DNA of 64,000 bases from Arion vulgaris (lineage: Eukaryota > Mollusca > Gastropoda > Stylommatophora > Arionidae): contig CM036759.1 of assembly GCA_020796225.1 (NCBI GenBank), positions 68,576,590 through 68,640,589 of the forward strand, given 5' to 3'. The notes under the pieces were generated by a model. The model saw nothing but the letters and a program-made list of their open reading frames with translations. It searched no databases and had not been told where the DNA came from. This document shows, piece by piece, positions 33,236 through 43,134 of the stretch. Made by a program: the position numbers and the translations under genes. Each line of letters begins with the position of its first letter. Positions within the stretch are counted from its first letter, which is position 1.

Positions 33236-33890
33236 GCAGTTAGTTGTTGGAGATAGATCGAATATAAAATAGCAGTTAGTTGTCGGGGATAAATCGAATA
33301 TAAAATAGCAGTTAGTTGTTGGAGATAAATCGAATATAAAATAGCAGTTAGTTGTTGGAGATAAATCGAATATAAAATAGCAGTTAGTTGTTGTGAGATA
33401 AATCGAATATAAAATAGCAGTTAGTTGTTGGGATAATCGAATATAAAATAGCAGTTAGTTGTTGGGATAAATCGAATATAAAATAGCAGTTAGTTGTTGT
33501 TGGGGATAAATCGAATATAAAATAGCAGTTAGTTGTTGGAGATAGATCGAATATAAAATAGCAGTTAGTTGTTGGAGATAAATCGAATATAAAATAGCAG
33601 TTAGTTGTTGGGGATAAATCGAATATAAAATGAATTTGTTATGTTGTGATAAATCGAATATAAACTAGTCAGTTTGGTTATTTGGAGATGAGATCAGTAT
33701 GATATATAGCATTAGTTGTTGGAGATAAATCGAATATAAAATAGCAGTTAGTTGTTGGGGATAAATCGAATATAAAATAGCAGTTAGTTGTTGTTGGGGA
33801 TAAATCGAATATAAAATAGCAGTTAGTTGTTGGGGATAAATCGAATATAAAATAGCAGTTAGTTGTTGGTGATAAATCGAATATAAAATC
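33235..33890. repeat. 36-bp minisatellite
   Basis: About 18 units of ATAAATCGAATATAAAATAG plus CAGTTAGTTGTTGGAG. One badly degraded unit lies at about 33632-33710. Confidence 0.93.
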
Positions 33891-34380
33891 GATATTTGTT
33901 CTATTAGTTGTACATGTACATATTAACGCTTGTCGGTTTGTTGGCCATTATTACTGCTGCCCTTTAATGACCTTTGAGACTACAGTTACTGGGGCCATTA
34001 TTGAGTCCGATTCTCAATCGATGTTTTGGAGAAGGTCACATACGTCAGGTTACAAAATGACGGGACGTTGTCTATCGATATTTCTAACAATATAATAGCT
34101 TACGTGGATCTACTGTTCTGGAGTAGCGGGAGCTCGGGACAATGGAACTACTGTTCTGGAGTAGCGGGAGCTCGGGACAATGAAACTACTGTTCTGGAGT
34201 AGCGGGGGCTCGAGACAATGAAATAGCAGAAATGTTTACGTCACCAGAACCAAATGAAGGTGAATTGAAAATGGATAGAGGATTGGGAATAGGCGGGTGA
34301 GGCTTCCTCCGGTGTTTATGTAAACTCTTGTTTTTTGAGGACATTTCTTCTTCTACGTTTGCCCGCTAAGACCTCAGAGG
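33891..34380. other. Spacer with a 38-bp triplication
   Basis: Three units of ACTACTGTTCTGGAGTAGCG plus GGAGCTCGGGACAATGAA lie at 34109-34222. Otherwise unrecognised. Confidence 0.6.
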
Positions 34381-34510
34381 GCGCTAGGTATGGCGCTTCT
34401 TACTGATATTTGCGTGAAGGCCTGCCTTTCTTTCTGTCAGTGTGCTTGCCATGCAGGCGTGCCTTCTATGACGTCAGTGGTACTTGTAGTTTAATCGAGA
34501 CCCTACTTTA
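34380..34510 (+). repeat. Dispersed repeat B, copy 1
   Basis: Shares TATTTGCGTGAAGGCCTGC, CCATGCAGGCG and a GACGTCAGTGGTACTTGTA block with the reverse complement of 62440-62600 and, more weakly, with 57335-57430. Confidence 0.65.
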
Positions 34511-34784
34511 CCTACACTTTATGACATGGAAACAGACCGATTCCTTATAGTCTGACAAAGCGAGTAGGGATCGAAGGAGAACTACCATGCGTGGGGTAGT
34601 AGTGTAAGTACAGCCATTGACGTTTTGAAATCTGTTCACATTGCAATCAGAATCTCAAAAGTGGATACGTGTACACGAGTCTCCTGGTCAATGTCTAGAG
34701 ATGTAGCAGTAGACATAAATTCAGTTCAAGTGAACCGAGAAATTGGCTGCGGAAGCCATACTAACGAATTGTTTGTAAAAGTAC

Positions 34785-35860
34785 AATCATGTCACCCAGA
34801 GTCAATCTGGATGATCGTTCCAGAACTGATCGGTCTCGATTGCTAGTTGGCCCAGGGAAAATAGTTTCATTAGGTGCAAGAACTCAACTTGTAATTTTGC
34901 TTTCAGCTAATTTTACCCAGCCCACTCACCTTTATTGCATATTTTACTGCAGTCTTCCCTTGCGTCGACACGACACAGACATATTACACCGGCCTTTACA
35001 GAGTCTAGACGAGAGCGGGCAACTATAGCGCGATCATATACTCTGGGGGACGTGAGTTTACGCCTACAGACGACTTGATTTCCCATCTCTTACTATAGAT
35101 ATTGTATTCATCGCTAGACGTCGGACAGGAGACAGGTGTAGATGTACCAACTTTGGGATTCTGCTCGTCTATTTGTGCCGGTTCTTCATCACTAGATGTC
35201 AGCCAGGAGACAGATGTAGGAGCACCCATTCTGAGATTCTGCTTGTCTATATTGCAAACAAATCTCATAACCTTCGTGATTGCGACAACACTACTACATT
35301 ACTGCTCATTAGTTCTCCTTCGATCCTCACCTGCTTTGTTAGACTTCGATCCTCACCTGCTTTGTCAGACTTCGATCCTCACCTGTTTTGTCAGACTTCG
35401 ATCCTCACCTGCTTTGTCAGACTTCGATCCTCACCTGCTTTGTCAGACTTCGATCCTCACCTGCCGCTTGTTGTCAGACTTCGATCCTCACCTGCTTTGT
35501 CAGACTTCGATCCTCACCTGCTTTGTCAGACTTCGATCCTCACCTGCTTTGTCAGACTTCGATACTCACCTGCTTTGTCGAACTTCGATCCTCACCTGCT
35601 TTGTCAGACTTCGATCCTCACCTGCTTTGTCAGACTTCGATCCTCACCTGCTTTGTCAGACTTCGATCCTCACCTGCTTTGTCAGACTTCGATCCTCACC
35701 TGCTTTGTCAGACTTCAATCCTCACCTGCTTTGCCAGACTTCAATCCTCACCTGCTTTGTCAGACTACAGTGCCGTAGTATGTTTCCAGGGCCGCCAAGT
35801 GGAGATGGAGTAAGGATTTGGTCAGTGACAGCTCACTAGCCCTAATTTATTGCGCATGTG
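34785..35860 (-). repeat. Element E copy, with internal 26-bp expansion
   Basis: The plus strand matches the reverse complement of 49957-50640: GGCCCAGGGAAAATAGTTTC, ACTCAACTTGTAATTTTGC and GCAGTCTTCCCTTGCGT at the left, and TGTTTCCAGGGCCGCCAAG at the right end. A 26-bp unit (CTTCGATCCTCACCTGCTTT plus GTCAGA) is repeated about 16 times at 35325-35770. The E copy at 41830-42260 has only about three related units. Confidence 0.8.
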
Positions 35861-36285
35861 ACCCGTCACTGTACTGATCAAGCAGATATCTTCTTCTTCT
35901 TGCGTTCCCGGCCTAGACTGATGGACCAACTTTTATCATGAATTTTACTGTTGTTTTTAGGGACTCCGTTCCTCCGTACAGCTTTTCGCGAAGCTCTGTA
36001 TGTTGTGGCCATGACTCTTTCCTTATACCTGCTAACGTTGACAGTCTTGCAAGACATGTTCTAAGCAGATTTAAGACGGTAGAGAAGAGAGAGGGAGTAC
36101 AATTTTAAAACTAACTATTGTTTTCAACTCCCCGGGTGTTACCGGGTTCGCCTTGGAGCCGGCTACCCCATCCGGTAGAATATTTTAGCTTCAAAAGCCA
36201 GCTAGACACAAGCTTAACAAAGAACTAAAATACAGCAAGACACATGCTAACAAAGAACTAACATACAAAAAGAACTAACATTAGT
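35861..36285. other. Mostly unrecognised
   Basis: Moderately GC-rich near 36128-36180. Repeated AACAAAGAACTAA(C/A)AT words near 36220-36280. Confidence 0.35.
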
Positions 36286-36350
36286 TTGTTGAGGGTCTAT
36301 GCCCCAACTGGGGCCTGAAAAGCAAAGAGAGAAAGAGAAAGAGATTGTCT
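36285..36350 (+). mobile_element. Possible LINE 3' terminus
   Basis: Reads FVEGLCPNWGLKSKERKRKR, the same (F/L)VEGLC--RGLK--(R/E)n terminus seen at 43860-43960 (minus) and at 33008-33090. Confidence 0.6.
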
Positions 36351-36429
36351 TAAACAATTATCAATAAAAAAACAACCTCACAAAAACAGGACTTCTTGCT
36401 GTTACTAACAACTATTAAATATAATTCAA

Positions 36430-36530
36430 ACCAGTTAAAACTCTGCGGCGGCAATTTTGAAGCAAATTCGTTCCCGGGTTTTTTTTTCGAACGGTAAAAA
36501 TAAACATCACCGTTCAGAAAGGTTTACGTT
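36430..36530 (+). mobile_element. SINE-1 head fragment
   Basis: CTCTGCGGCGGCAATTTTGA, AGCAAATTCGTTCCC and AACGGTAAAAATAAACATCACC match the reverse complement of 56455-56540. It is fused to repeat D at about 36530. Confidence 0.7.
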
Positions 36531-36592
36531 GTTGTATTTTGTCATTGTTTTTGTAATTTGTAAAACTACAGTACTTTGTGATTACGTGTATT
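36530..36592 (+). repeat. Dispersed repeat D, partial copy
   Basis: TTGTTGTATTTTGTCATTG, GTAATTTGTAAAACTACAG and TACTTTGTGATTACGTGT. The GATAAAGG/CGAAACG half is missing. Confidence 0.65.
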
Positions 36593-36689
36593 GCCAATCA
36601 AATAGTTTTACTGCAGTCTCATCTATTTTGTGAATATTTAGAGAAACACACAATATCTATTGAATATTTCAAGAATTTATTCCATCCCA

Positions 36690-36845
36690 TTTTCTTGATC
36701 GACAACATTTATTTCAATGCTGTTTCACATTTCATTGATCGACCACATTTATTTCAATGATGTTTCACATTTCATTGATCGACCACATTATTTAATGATG
36801 TTCACATTTCTTGATCAGTACATCATTTCAATGTTGGTTCACATT
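36690..36845. repeat. 40-bp minisatellite, 4 decaying units
   Basis: Units of TTTCATTGATCGACCACATT plus TATTTCAATGATGTTTCACA. Confidence 0.8.
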
Positions 36846-37075
36846 TTTCTGTTTGTCTTTTTAAATAAATTTCTTTTAAAAAATAAAATAAAAAGAATAC
36901 AAAAATATTGTTGTAAAAGAATAAATAAGACTTTATTGCAGACAAATATTAATCAAATTGAATGTTCCAGATATTTGTCTTGCTTCCAGTGCTGTCGGGG
37001 CTCTAGTCTTGTTAGATTTAATTATTCTGACATTTTTCTGATCACATCTGATCTTAGTTTAGCAATGTCACATAC
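36846..37075. other. AT-rich spacer
   Basis: AAATAAATTTCTTTTAAAAA-type sequence. Nothing recognised. Confidence 0.3.
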
Positions 37076-37550
37076 ATAACTGAAATATGTGCTGGTCATG
37101 TTCTGTTGCAATGTCGACATACAATAACTGAAAATGTGCTGTCATGTTCTGTTTAGCAATGTCGACATACATAACTGAAATATGCCTGGTCATGTTCTGT
37201 TAGCAATGTCGACATACAATACTGAAATATGTGCCTGGTCATGTTCTAGTTTGCAATGTCGACATACAATAACTGAAATATGCCTGGTCATGTTCTAGTT
37301 TAGCAATGCGACATACATAACTGAAATGGTCATGTTCTAGTTTACAATGTCGAATACAATAACTGAAATATGTGCCTGGTCATGTCTCTAGTTTAGCAAT
37401 GTCGACATACAATAACTGAAATATGTGCCTGTCATGTTCTAGTTTAGCAATGTCGACATACAATAACTGGAATATGTGCTGGTATTCTCTGTTCAAGTCG
37501 ACATACAATAATGGAATATGCCCGGTCATGTTTGATATAGTAGAACCAGG
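37075..37550. repeat. 52-bp minisatellite, about 9 units
   Basis: Unit GTCGACATACAATAACTGAA, ATATGTGCCTGGTCATGTTC, TAGTTTAGCAAT. Many small indels. Confidence 0.9.
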
Positions 37551-37609
37551 AAGATAAATCATTGTACAAATCTTTCTAGAACATTATCTTGTCAATGTCA
37601 AACCTGGAT

Positions 37610-37735
37610 CCTGACAGTATAAGAAAACTAATTACGGCAGAGATGAAGTGTCTACGCAGAATGATGGGATTATCAAGAAGAGATCGGTTGAGAAATGAAG
37701 ACATCAGGAACAAAAGTGAGTAAAACATCAATACT
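37610..37735 (+). mobile_element. LINE remnant
   Basis: Reads NLDPDSIRKLITAEMKCLRR, MMGLSRRDRLRNEDIRNK. This is the E(M)-CLRR--G-SR-DR-RNEDIR block also seen at 24125-24685. Confidence 0.8.
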
Positions 37736-37834
37736 GAACTTCATCAAGTAACAACAAATTAATTAGTTCGGTCAAACAAGCAGATTACCAACAGACAGTG
37801 CGTCATAAACTACAATGTTACTCTGATACAGTGG

Positions 37835-38005
37835 ATACAAAGCAAAAGACAGGCCATGCAAAAGGTGGACCACAGAAATAACAGCGGCGGGGAAAAAAAC
37901 AGTATTTATGAAGCACACACATAAGCCCGTTCTAGAAATCTCTTCTTATCCTGACGCTGTGAGACAAAACAGGATTAGAGAAACAAAACTAAAAAAGTGA
38001 CAGAA
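37835..38005 (+). mobile_element. LINE 3' end, single-unit homologue of 18770-19080
   Basis: Shares TGGATACAAAGCA, CGTTCTAGAAATCTCTTCTT, ATCCTGACGCTGTGAGAC and AAAACAGGA with 18770-19080, but has the 70-bp unit only once. Confidence 0.75.
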
Positions 38006-38038
38006 CATGAGAACAGATATATGTAACACTAGTACAAG

Positions 38039-38241
38039 GCCCGCGTGCCCAGCGTGTTCGTAGCGCGTTGGACTATGGGTGACTAGTCCTCTGTAAGTGC
38101 GGGTTCAACTCCGAGGACTGGCAGAAAAGCTACATGTTCCTAGATTTCGGTGTTCTGGCACCGAGCCGAAGGCTTACGATGTCCATGACACGAGTCGAAG
38201 AGCTTTCAGCTAAATGCTTCTGGATCGAAAAAAACAACAAA
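38039..38241 (+). mobile_element. tRNA-derived SINE (SINE-3) with 14-bp target duplication
   Basis: Flanked by perfect AACACTAGTACAAG at 38025-38038 and 38242-38255. The head resembles a tRNA: an A-box-like TTCGTAGCGCGTTGG and a B box GGTTCAACTCC about 35 bp later. It ends in an A-rich AAAAAAACAACAAA tail. There is no acceptor-stem pairing, so it is not a functional tRNA gene. Confidence 0.8.
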
Positions 38242-38255
38242 AACACTAGTACAAG

Positions 38256-38500
38256 AACATGAGAACATATATGTAACACTAGTACAAGAACATGGTCGTT
38301 AAGCTAATATATATTTATATATATCTATGATATGGCCTATTTCATCTTGACAGACGGTCAATGAGGTTTTACTGTGACAACTCATGAGTTTTCGCTTTTC
38401 TCTTTGTCGTTCAGCTCATACTTAAGTCTCTTCTCAAAGATTCTGCACTTGGAAATATCCTTCACACAACTCTGTCATCAGCTAATTTTTCCCATTTTTG
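38256..38500. other. Unrecognised, with (TA) run
   Basis: The first bases repeat the 35-bp AACATGAGAACATATATGTA word that also lies left of the SINE. The rest is unrecognised. Confidence 0.35.
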
Positions 38501-39250
38501 AGGGCCTATAGAAAGTTCTTCATTGAGACTTTGCAGACATCTTTATATCTGAGCAGTGGTCTGCCCTGGTGCCTCTTCCTCTCTGAAAATTCACAGAACA
38601 GCAATTGTTTTGGTAGACCTATGCGACAATTTTCCATGCTTCTTACAAGCCCCAACCATCTTAGTCTTCTACTGCTGAGCATGCCCATGATGGAAGGAAG
38701 TTTGCACGTTGCAGTACTTCAGAGTTGGTTATCTTGTCACATATCCTAACCATCTTAGTCGTCCACTGCTGAGCATGCCCATGATGAAGGAAGGTTGCAG
38801 TTGCAGTACTTCAGAGTGTTATCTTGTCACATATCCTAACCATTTAGTCGTCCACTGCTGAGCATGCCCATGATGGAAGAAGTGTGCACGTTGCAGTACT
38901 TCGAGTTGGTTATCTTGTCACAATCCTAACCATCTTAGTCGTCCACTGCTGAGCATGCCCATGATAGGAAGGTGCAGTTGCAGTACTTCAGAGTTGGTTA
39001 TCTTGTCCATATCCTAACCATCTTAGTCGTCCCCTGCGAGCATGCCCATGATGGAAGGAAGGTCGTTGCAGTACTTCAGAGTTGGTTATCTTGTCACATA
39101 TCCTAACCATCTTAGTCGTCCACTGCTGAGCATGCCCATGATGGAAGGAAGTGTGCAGTTGCAGTACTTCAGAGTTGGTTATCTTGTCACATATCCTAAC
39201 CATCTTAGTCGTCCACTGCTGAGCATGCCCATGATGGAAGGAAGGTTCAC
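38500..39250 (-). mobile_element. LINE ORF2 C-terminal region with six tandem 94-bp units
   Basis: The minus strand of 38506-38688 reads RRLRWLGLVRSMENCRIGLP, KQLLFCEF and RHQGRPLLRYKDVCKVSM, the LRW-GH--RM---R-PK-LLY-E---GKR--GRP-LRYKDVCK block. Upstream on the minus strand (38681-39243) a 94-bp unit is repeated about six times. It encodes RICDKITNSEVLQ-----HH, the CDKITN-EVLQ block that normally precedes LRW once. The array is therefore a tandem amplification inside the ORF. Confidence 0.88.
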
Positions 39251-39550
39251 GTTTGCAGCACTAGAAGAAAAAGCTGACATACCAAAATGTAAAAAAAGAT
39301 TAATGGTTAAAAGTTGTCCTGTCTTTCTGAAGGTTGCTTCGAATCGGAGCTAGTCACATGTTCAAATTGTCATGAGCTCCTAGAATTGCTTGCTGAGCTA
39401 CTTAGTTCGTGCTTATGTAACACTTTCGGTCACTTATGTAAACACTTTAGTAACACTTCTAAAGTATCTGTGAATAACAGTCTGACAGAGCCTTCATTTA
39501 GAGAGCAGTTGAGAACGTAATCATAAAGGCAGAAAGAGGTACTGCACCGC
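39251..39550. other. Mostly unrecognised; SINE-2-like body fragment
   Basis: GAATTGCTTGCTGAGCTACTTAGTTCGTGCTTATG (39375-39410) resembles the SINE-2 body segment TTGCTGGAGCTACGGAGTTCGTGCTT (about 42830-42856). Otherwise nothing recognised. Confidence 0.45.
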
Positions 39551-40800
39551 TCAAAGGTTATGGCAGGGGCGGATATTGAGCAACGCCTACTACTCTTTCT
39601 TTATCAAGGACTAGTGCTGAGCGTGGTGGACTATGCCCTTGGTCTTCTAACAGTAAGCAGAACATCGCTGGATAAGTTAGAAAGGATCCAAAATGAAGCG
39701 ATGAGCTTATACTCATTGCACACGTGACACTTTTGTGAGGCAATGCGCTATGTCCTTGGATTTAACGATGGCACGAGACACAAAGTCGCACAGGTAAAGC
39801 GTATCTGAGAGTTTCTGCGGACACAAATCATCCTCTGCACAAATCCTAAATAAGAACAAGGAAGGCGATTGAAGAGGTCGATCCTGGATGGCGAGGCAGA
39901 GGATTATTAAACAAAGTCTGTACTCTAGATGAGCTGAGGCACGGTGACGAATGGATGCTATATCTGAGGATATGACTGCTTACGCCAGGGTTATCAGCAC
40001 ACTTGGACGCGCTGGAAATGGCCTGGGCGTCGTCAATGCAAAATTCTGCACTCGCGGATCAGCATTCCACCCAGGTGATATCAATATCAACCGATGCTCT
40101 GTCAAGGTGGCACCAGATCATCGTGGCGTTACTCAGCACAACGAAACGGTCGCACACTTCATGAGGACTGCGGGCTTTCGAGACAACGACATCGAGCATG
40201 ACTATGAGATCACCGCTCGCTCAGGCTCTGTCATGGTGGCTGAGCAACAGGTTACCCATACGATCATCATATCAGACTCGATGAGTATGTTTCAACTGAT
40301 TGCATCTGGAAGTATGCGGTGGAATGGGTGAACAGCATTCGGAGATCACATCTCAAGAAATGACTTGGCTGTACACGCCTGGACATGCTGGAGTGCGGGT
40401 AACGAGCGTGCTGACTCTCTTGCAAACAGTGCCCGACTCAAGTGGGCAGAAGCATGGACAGAGCCGATATCATCAATGCGGTACTCCCAATTGTGTGACA
40501 TGGGCGGGTTCAGACACTGAACGATTCGAGAATTAGGTGTTAAGTTTGGACATGCCAGACAGTGTCGTCTTCGTGGTAGAGAAGAAGATTAGTAATCAAC
40601 TTCTCATGGGTACTGTGAGCAAATGGACTTTGGGATGGCTGCTGCAACGGAGGACAGAGCACGAATGGGAATGCCCAATGTGCCATGACGTCGATCGCAT
40701 AACAAAACATAACATAACTTTCGGTCAGTGGCGTTCCATTTCTGCTGACAGGGGCGGAACTAGAGTGGAAAACTCGATGCAATGAAGTCAAATTTGACTC
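39550..40800 (+). mobile_element. LINE with RNase H region, degenerate
   Basis: In shifting frames it encodes LVLSVVDYALGLLTVSRTSL, DKLERIQNEAM (RT thumb-connection), WRGRGLLNKVCTLDELRHGD, and later TWLYTPGHAGVRGNERADSL then ANSARLKWAEAW. The last is the W-PGH-GV-GNE-ADSLA block of the RNase H domain found in I/R1-type and some jockey-type LINEs. It is followed by GVKFGHARQCRLRG. Frameshifts and stops are frequent. This is the longest LINE fragment in the window. Confidence 0.85.
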
Positions 40801-40834
40801 TCTCTAAATATAATGACTGTCTGTAATCTCTTCT

Positions 40835-41040
40835 CAACGTCAACAACAAATTCTGTGAACTGTCAACGTCAACAACAAATTCTGTGAACTGTCAACGTCA
40901 ACAACAAATTCTATGAACTGTCAACGTCAACAACAAATTCTGTGAACTGTCAACGTCAAAACAAATTCTGTGAACTGTCAACGTCAAACAAATTCTGTGA
41001 ACTGTCAACGTCAAACAAATTCTGTGAACTGATGTCTCTG
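40835..41040. repeat. 29-bp minisatellite
   Basis: Seven units of AACTGTCAACGTCAACAACA plus AATTCTGTG. Confidence 0.92.
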
Positions 41041-41064
41041 AACTAGATCAATGTCTGATGAAAT

Positions 41065-41290
41065 TATACAGACGACATAATTATTCTATCAATTATACAG
41101 ACGACATAATTAATGTATCAATTATACAGACGACATAATTAATCTATCAATTATGCTTAATACAGACAATTGTGTTGAGTAATAATATTGAAATATCACA
41201 GTGTCGCTATGTAATAGTTAACATTTGGATATCACAGTGTCGTCATGTAATAGTACATTTGATATCACAGTGTCGTCATGTAAGTTAGCA
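41065..41290. repeat. Two short arrays (29-bp and about 36-bp units)
   Basis: Three units of TATCAATTATACAGACGACA plus TAATTAATC at 41065-41155. Three units of GGATATCACAGTGTCGTCAT plus GTAATAGTTAACATTT at 41195-41290. Confidence 0.88.
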
Positions 41291-41620
41291 TGAAGATGCG
41301 TCATTGACATTTAGATGACAGAAATACTCCAGTTTCAGGACATCCAAACATGTCCTCTAATGCATGTCTGGTTACCATGACAAACCTGGACGTATTAAAC
41401 TTCAGAAAGACAAATGAACGAGACATTTCTGTGATAGAATCACACGGATAGAGTGGGGTGGATGAAATAAAACACTGTTCTAATGTAGAATATGAAATGC
41501 AATACTGATATATTCGAGAGAGTTAAAAGAAACAACTGATGTAGGGAAAAATGATTGAAATTATGACAAAACCGACTTTTTTATGTGAGAAAATATTTTC
41601 TTTTTATTGTCCAATCTTTT
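41291..41620. other. Unrecognised DNA
   Basis: No feature seen. Confidence 0.3.
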
Positions 41621-41760
41621 CACCAGCCAACTATTTCAACATCCAACAATTGTTTCAGTATTTCAACATCCAACAATTGTTTCAGTATTTCAACATCCAA
41701 CTATTGTCTCAGTATTTTATCAATCAACTATTGTCTCAGTATTTCATAAATCAACTATTG
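41620..41760. repeat. 27-bp minisatellite, 5 units
   Basis: Unit TTTCAACATCCAACAATTGT plus TTCAGTA. Later units are diverged. Confidence 0.88.
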
Positions 41761-41829
41761 CTACTATTGTTTGTTTCCCTGTCCGTACGTTTTTTCCTGA
41801 TCTGCAGATTTACTTGTTGTTTGTCCCTA

Positions 41830-42260
41830 GGTGTCGGCCACAAGAGACATGTGTACACCATCCAGTCTAGGATTCTGCTCTTCTGTACACTTCCAGTCTA
41901 GGATTCTGCTTCTTCTGTATTGCAAACAGATCTAATAACATTCGTGATACTACTACCTTACCGAAAAGTAGCTCTCTCGATCCCCACCCACTTTGCCTGA
42001 CTACTACCTTACCGCAAAGTTGATCTCTCGATCTCCACCCACTTTGCCTGACTATTACCTTACCGCAAAGTAATTCTCTCAATACCAACCCACTTTGCAA
42101 GACTACAGAACCGCAGTCTGTTTTCGGGGCTACCACGTGGAGATGGGTTATAGTCTTCGTGAGTGCCAGTTCACTGACCTTGGCGCTACATTGACAATGT
42201 ATTTTCTTTGCACTTGTAGCATCGAACAAGTTTAACAAAGTAAAAGCTAACAAAGTAATC
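41830..42260 (-). repeat. Element E copy, partial
   Basis: The plus strand shares TAGGATTCTGCTCTTCTGT, TATTGCAAACAGATCTAATAAC and TTTTCGGGGCTACCACGTGG with 35100-35860 and 46690-46950. Three units carrying CGATC(C/T)CCACCCACTTTGCC lie inside. Confidence 0.75.
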
Positions 42261-42409
42261 TTGTTTATTTTTTTGTTCTTATATCTTTCTTAAATTAAAC
42301 AAATAAATAAACTATTAACAGTTGGATTGACTTTGCCTGCATTAGATTGGGGAGGGGGAAATTCCCAGTATCTTTAGAGGAAGAAGCTATTGCTGAGAAC
42401 ACTTTACAA

Positions 42410-42556
42410 CTGTGTCGGCAGAGAAGCGCAGCGCAAAGCAGAGGACAGAAGCGCAGAGCAGCACAGAGCCGAACAGTTCAGAACAGAGTAGCACAGAGCA
42501 GAACAGCACAGAGCAGCTCAATGAAAGACTTTATTTTCTAGTTTACTACATACACC

Positions 42557-42587
<31 letters not shown>

Positions 42588-42630
42588 TATCATCATCATC
42601 ATACATATCATCTTTCATCATCATCATTGG
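42410..42630. repeat. ACAGAGCAG-type repeat and (ATC)n tract
   Basis: CAGAGCAG(C/A)ACAGAGC words at 42415-42520 and a (ATC)n tract at about 42558-42602. Confidence 0.9.
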
Positions 42631-42720
42631 CCTCTTTTCTCAGAAGACAATAGGCTTAGCGTCATATAGTTTGCTTTACATAAACAGGAAGTCACAGAAA
42701 CATACAGTTGTTAAGGCAAC

Positions 42721-42956
42721 TGTGGCTAAGTGGTTAAGCCCTTTGCCTTGTGAGTCGAAGGTCGTGGGTTCGAATCCGGACCGCGCCGTTCTGTTCACGA
42801 GTGCAGTTTTCCCAGAGACCCCTAGGATTGTTGCTGGAGCTACGGAGTTCGTGCTTTGTGCAATACTCTCTGCAGATGACGTGCCATTTCTGCGGAGAGG
42901 GGCCGAGCAATATGGGGTAAAACCCAGTGCAATGAAGTCAATCCTTTGGCTTTAAC
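42721..42956 (+). mobile_element. tRNA-derived SINE (SINE-2) with 13-bp target duplication next to a splice site
   Basis: Flanked by perfect TTGTTAAGGCAAC at 42708-42720 and 42957-42969. The head has an A box TGGCTAAGTGG and a B box GGGTTCGAATCC. The body carries GGAGCTACGGAGTTCGTGCT. The right target copy ends 16 bases from the convertase donor site (42985), so the SINE lies in the intron's first 30-270 bases, antisense to the gene. Confidence 0.88.
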
Positions 42957-42985
42957 TTGTTAAGGCAACAGTGTCAACAACTTAC

Positions 42986-43090
42986 CTGTGGATGTGCTCG
43001 CAACTGTCTAGTATGTGGGACACTTCGCTTTGACCTGGCATGAGGGACACCTGCATGCATAAAATGAAACTCACTCTTTGATCCCAGCAC
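42986..43090 (-). CDS. PCSK2: Proprotein convertase 2-like, pro-segment exon
   Basis: A 105-bp (35-codon) internal exon on the minus strand. It has a pyrimidine-rich acceptor ending TTCCAG before 43090 and a consensus donor CAG|GTAAGT at 42986/42985. It reads VLGSKSEFHFMHAGVPHARS then KRSVPHTRQLRAHPQ, matching the C-terminal half of the PC2 pro-segment (family pattern YHF-H-G-...-RRRS-...-QL--P). The dibasic RSKR at exon residues 19-22 corresponds to the internal, secondary pro-segment cleavage site. PC2 is a kexin/subtilisin-type serine endoprotease of neuroendocrine secretory granules that cleaves prohormones and proneuropeptides at paired basic residues. The exon begins and ends in phase 0 and joins in frame to the exon at 24824-24982, so the intron is about 18.0 kb. 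A SINE with clean target duplication lies just inside that intron. Other kexin-like convertases (PC1, furin) are less likely because of the downstream RVKR|GY site. Confidence 0.88.
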
Positions 43091-43134
43091 CTGGAACGGT
43101 GAATGAAAACGAAAAGTTATTAGCAACATGGAAT

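Larger units (their letters stand above)
24983..42985 (-). other. 18.0-kb intron of the PC2-like gene
   Basis: The phase-0 intron between the two convertase exons, with donor GTAAGT at 42985 and acceptor CCAG at 24983. Much of its length is minisatellite or transposon (25.4-31.3, 32.1-33.9, 35.3-35.8, 37.1-37.5, 38.7-39.2, 39.5-40.8 and 40.8-41.8 kb). That both exons remain intact around this content supports a functional gene. Confidence 0.8.

Noticed and set aside
38039..38110. Functional tRNA gene
   Set aside because: tRNA-like head only, no acceptor pairing; flanked by 14-bp target duplications and an A-rich tail, so a SINE.
42721..42800. Functional tRNA gene
   Set aside because: A and B boxes are present but the acceptor stem does not pair, and the sequence continues as a SINE with target duplications.
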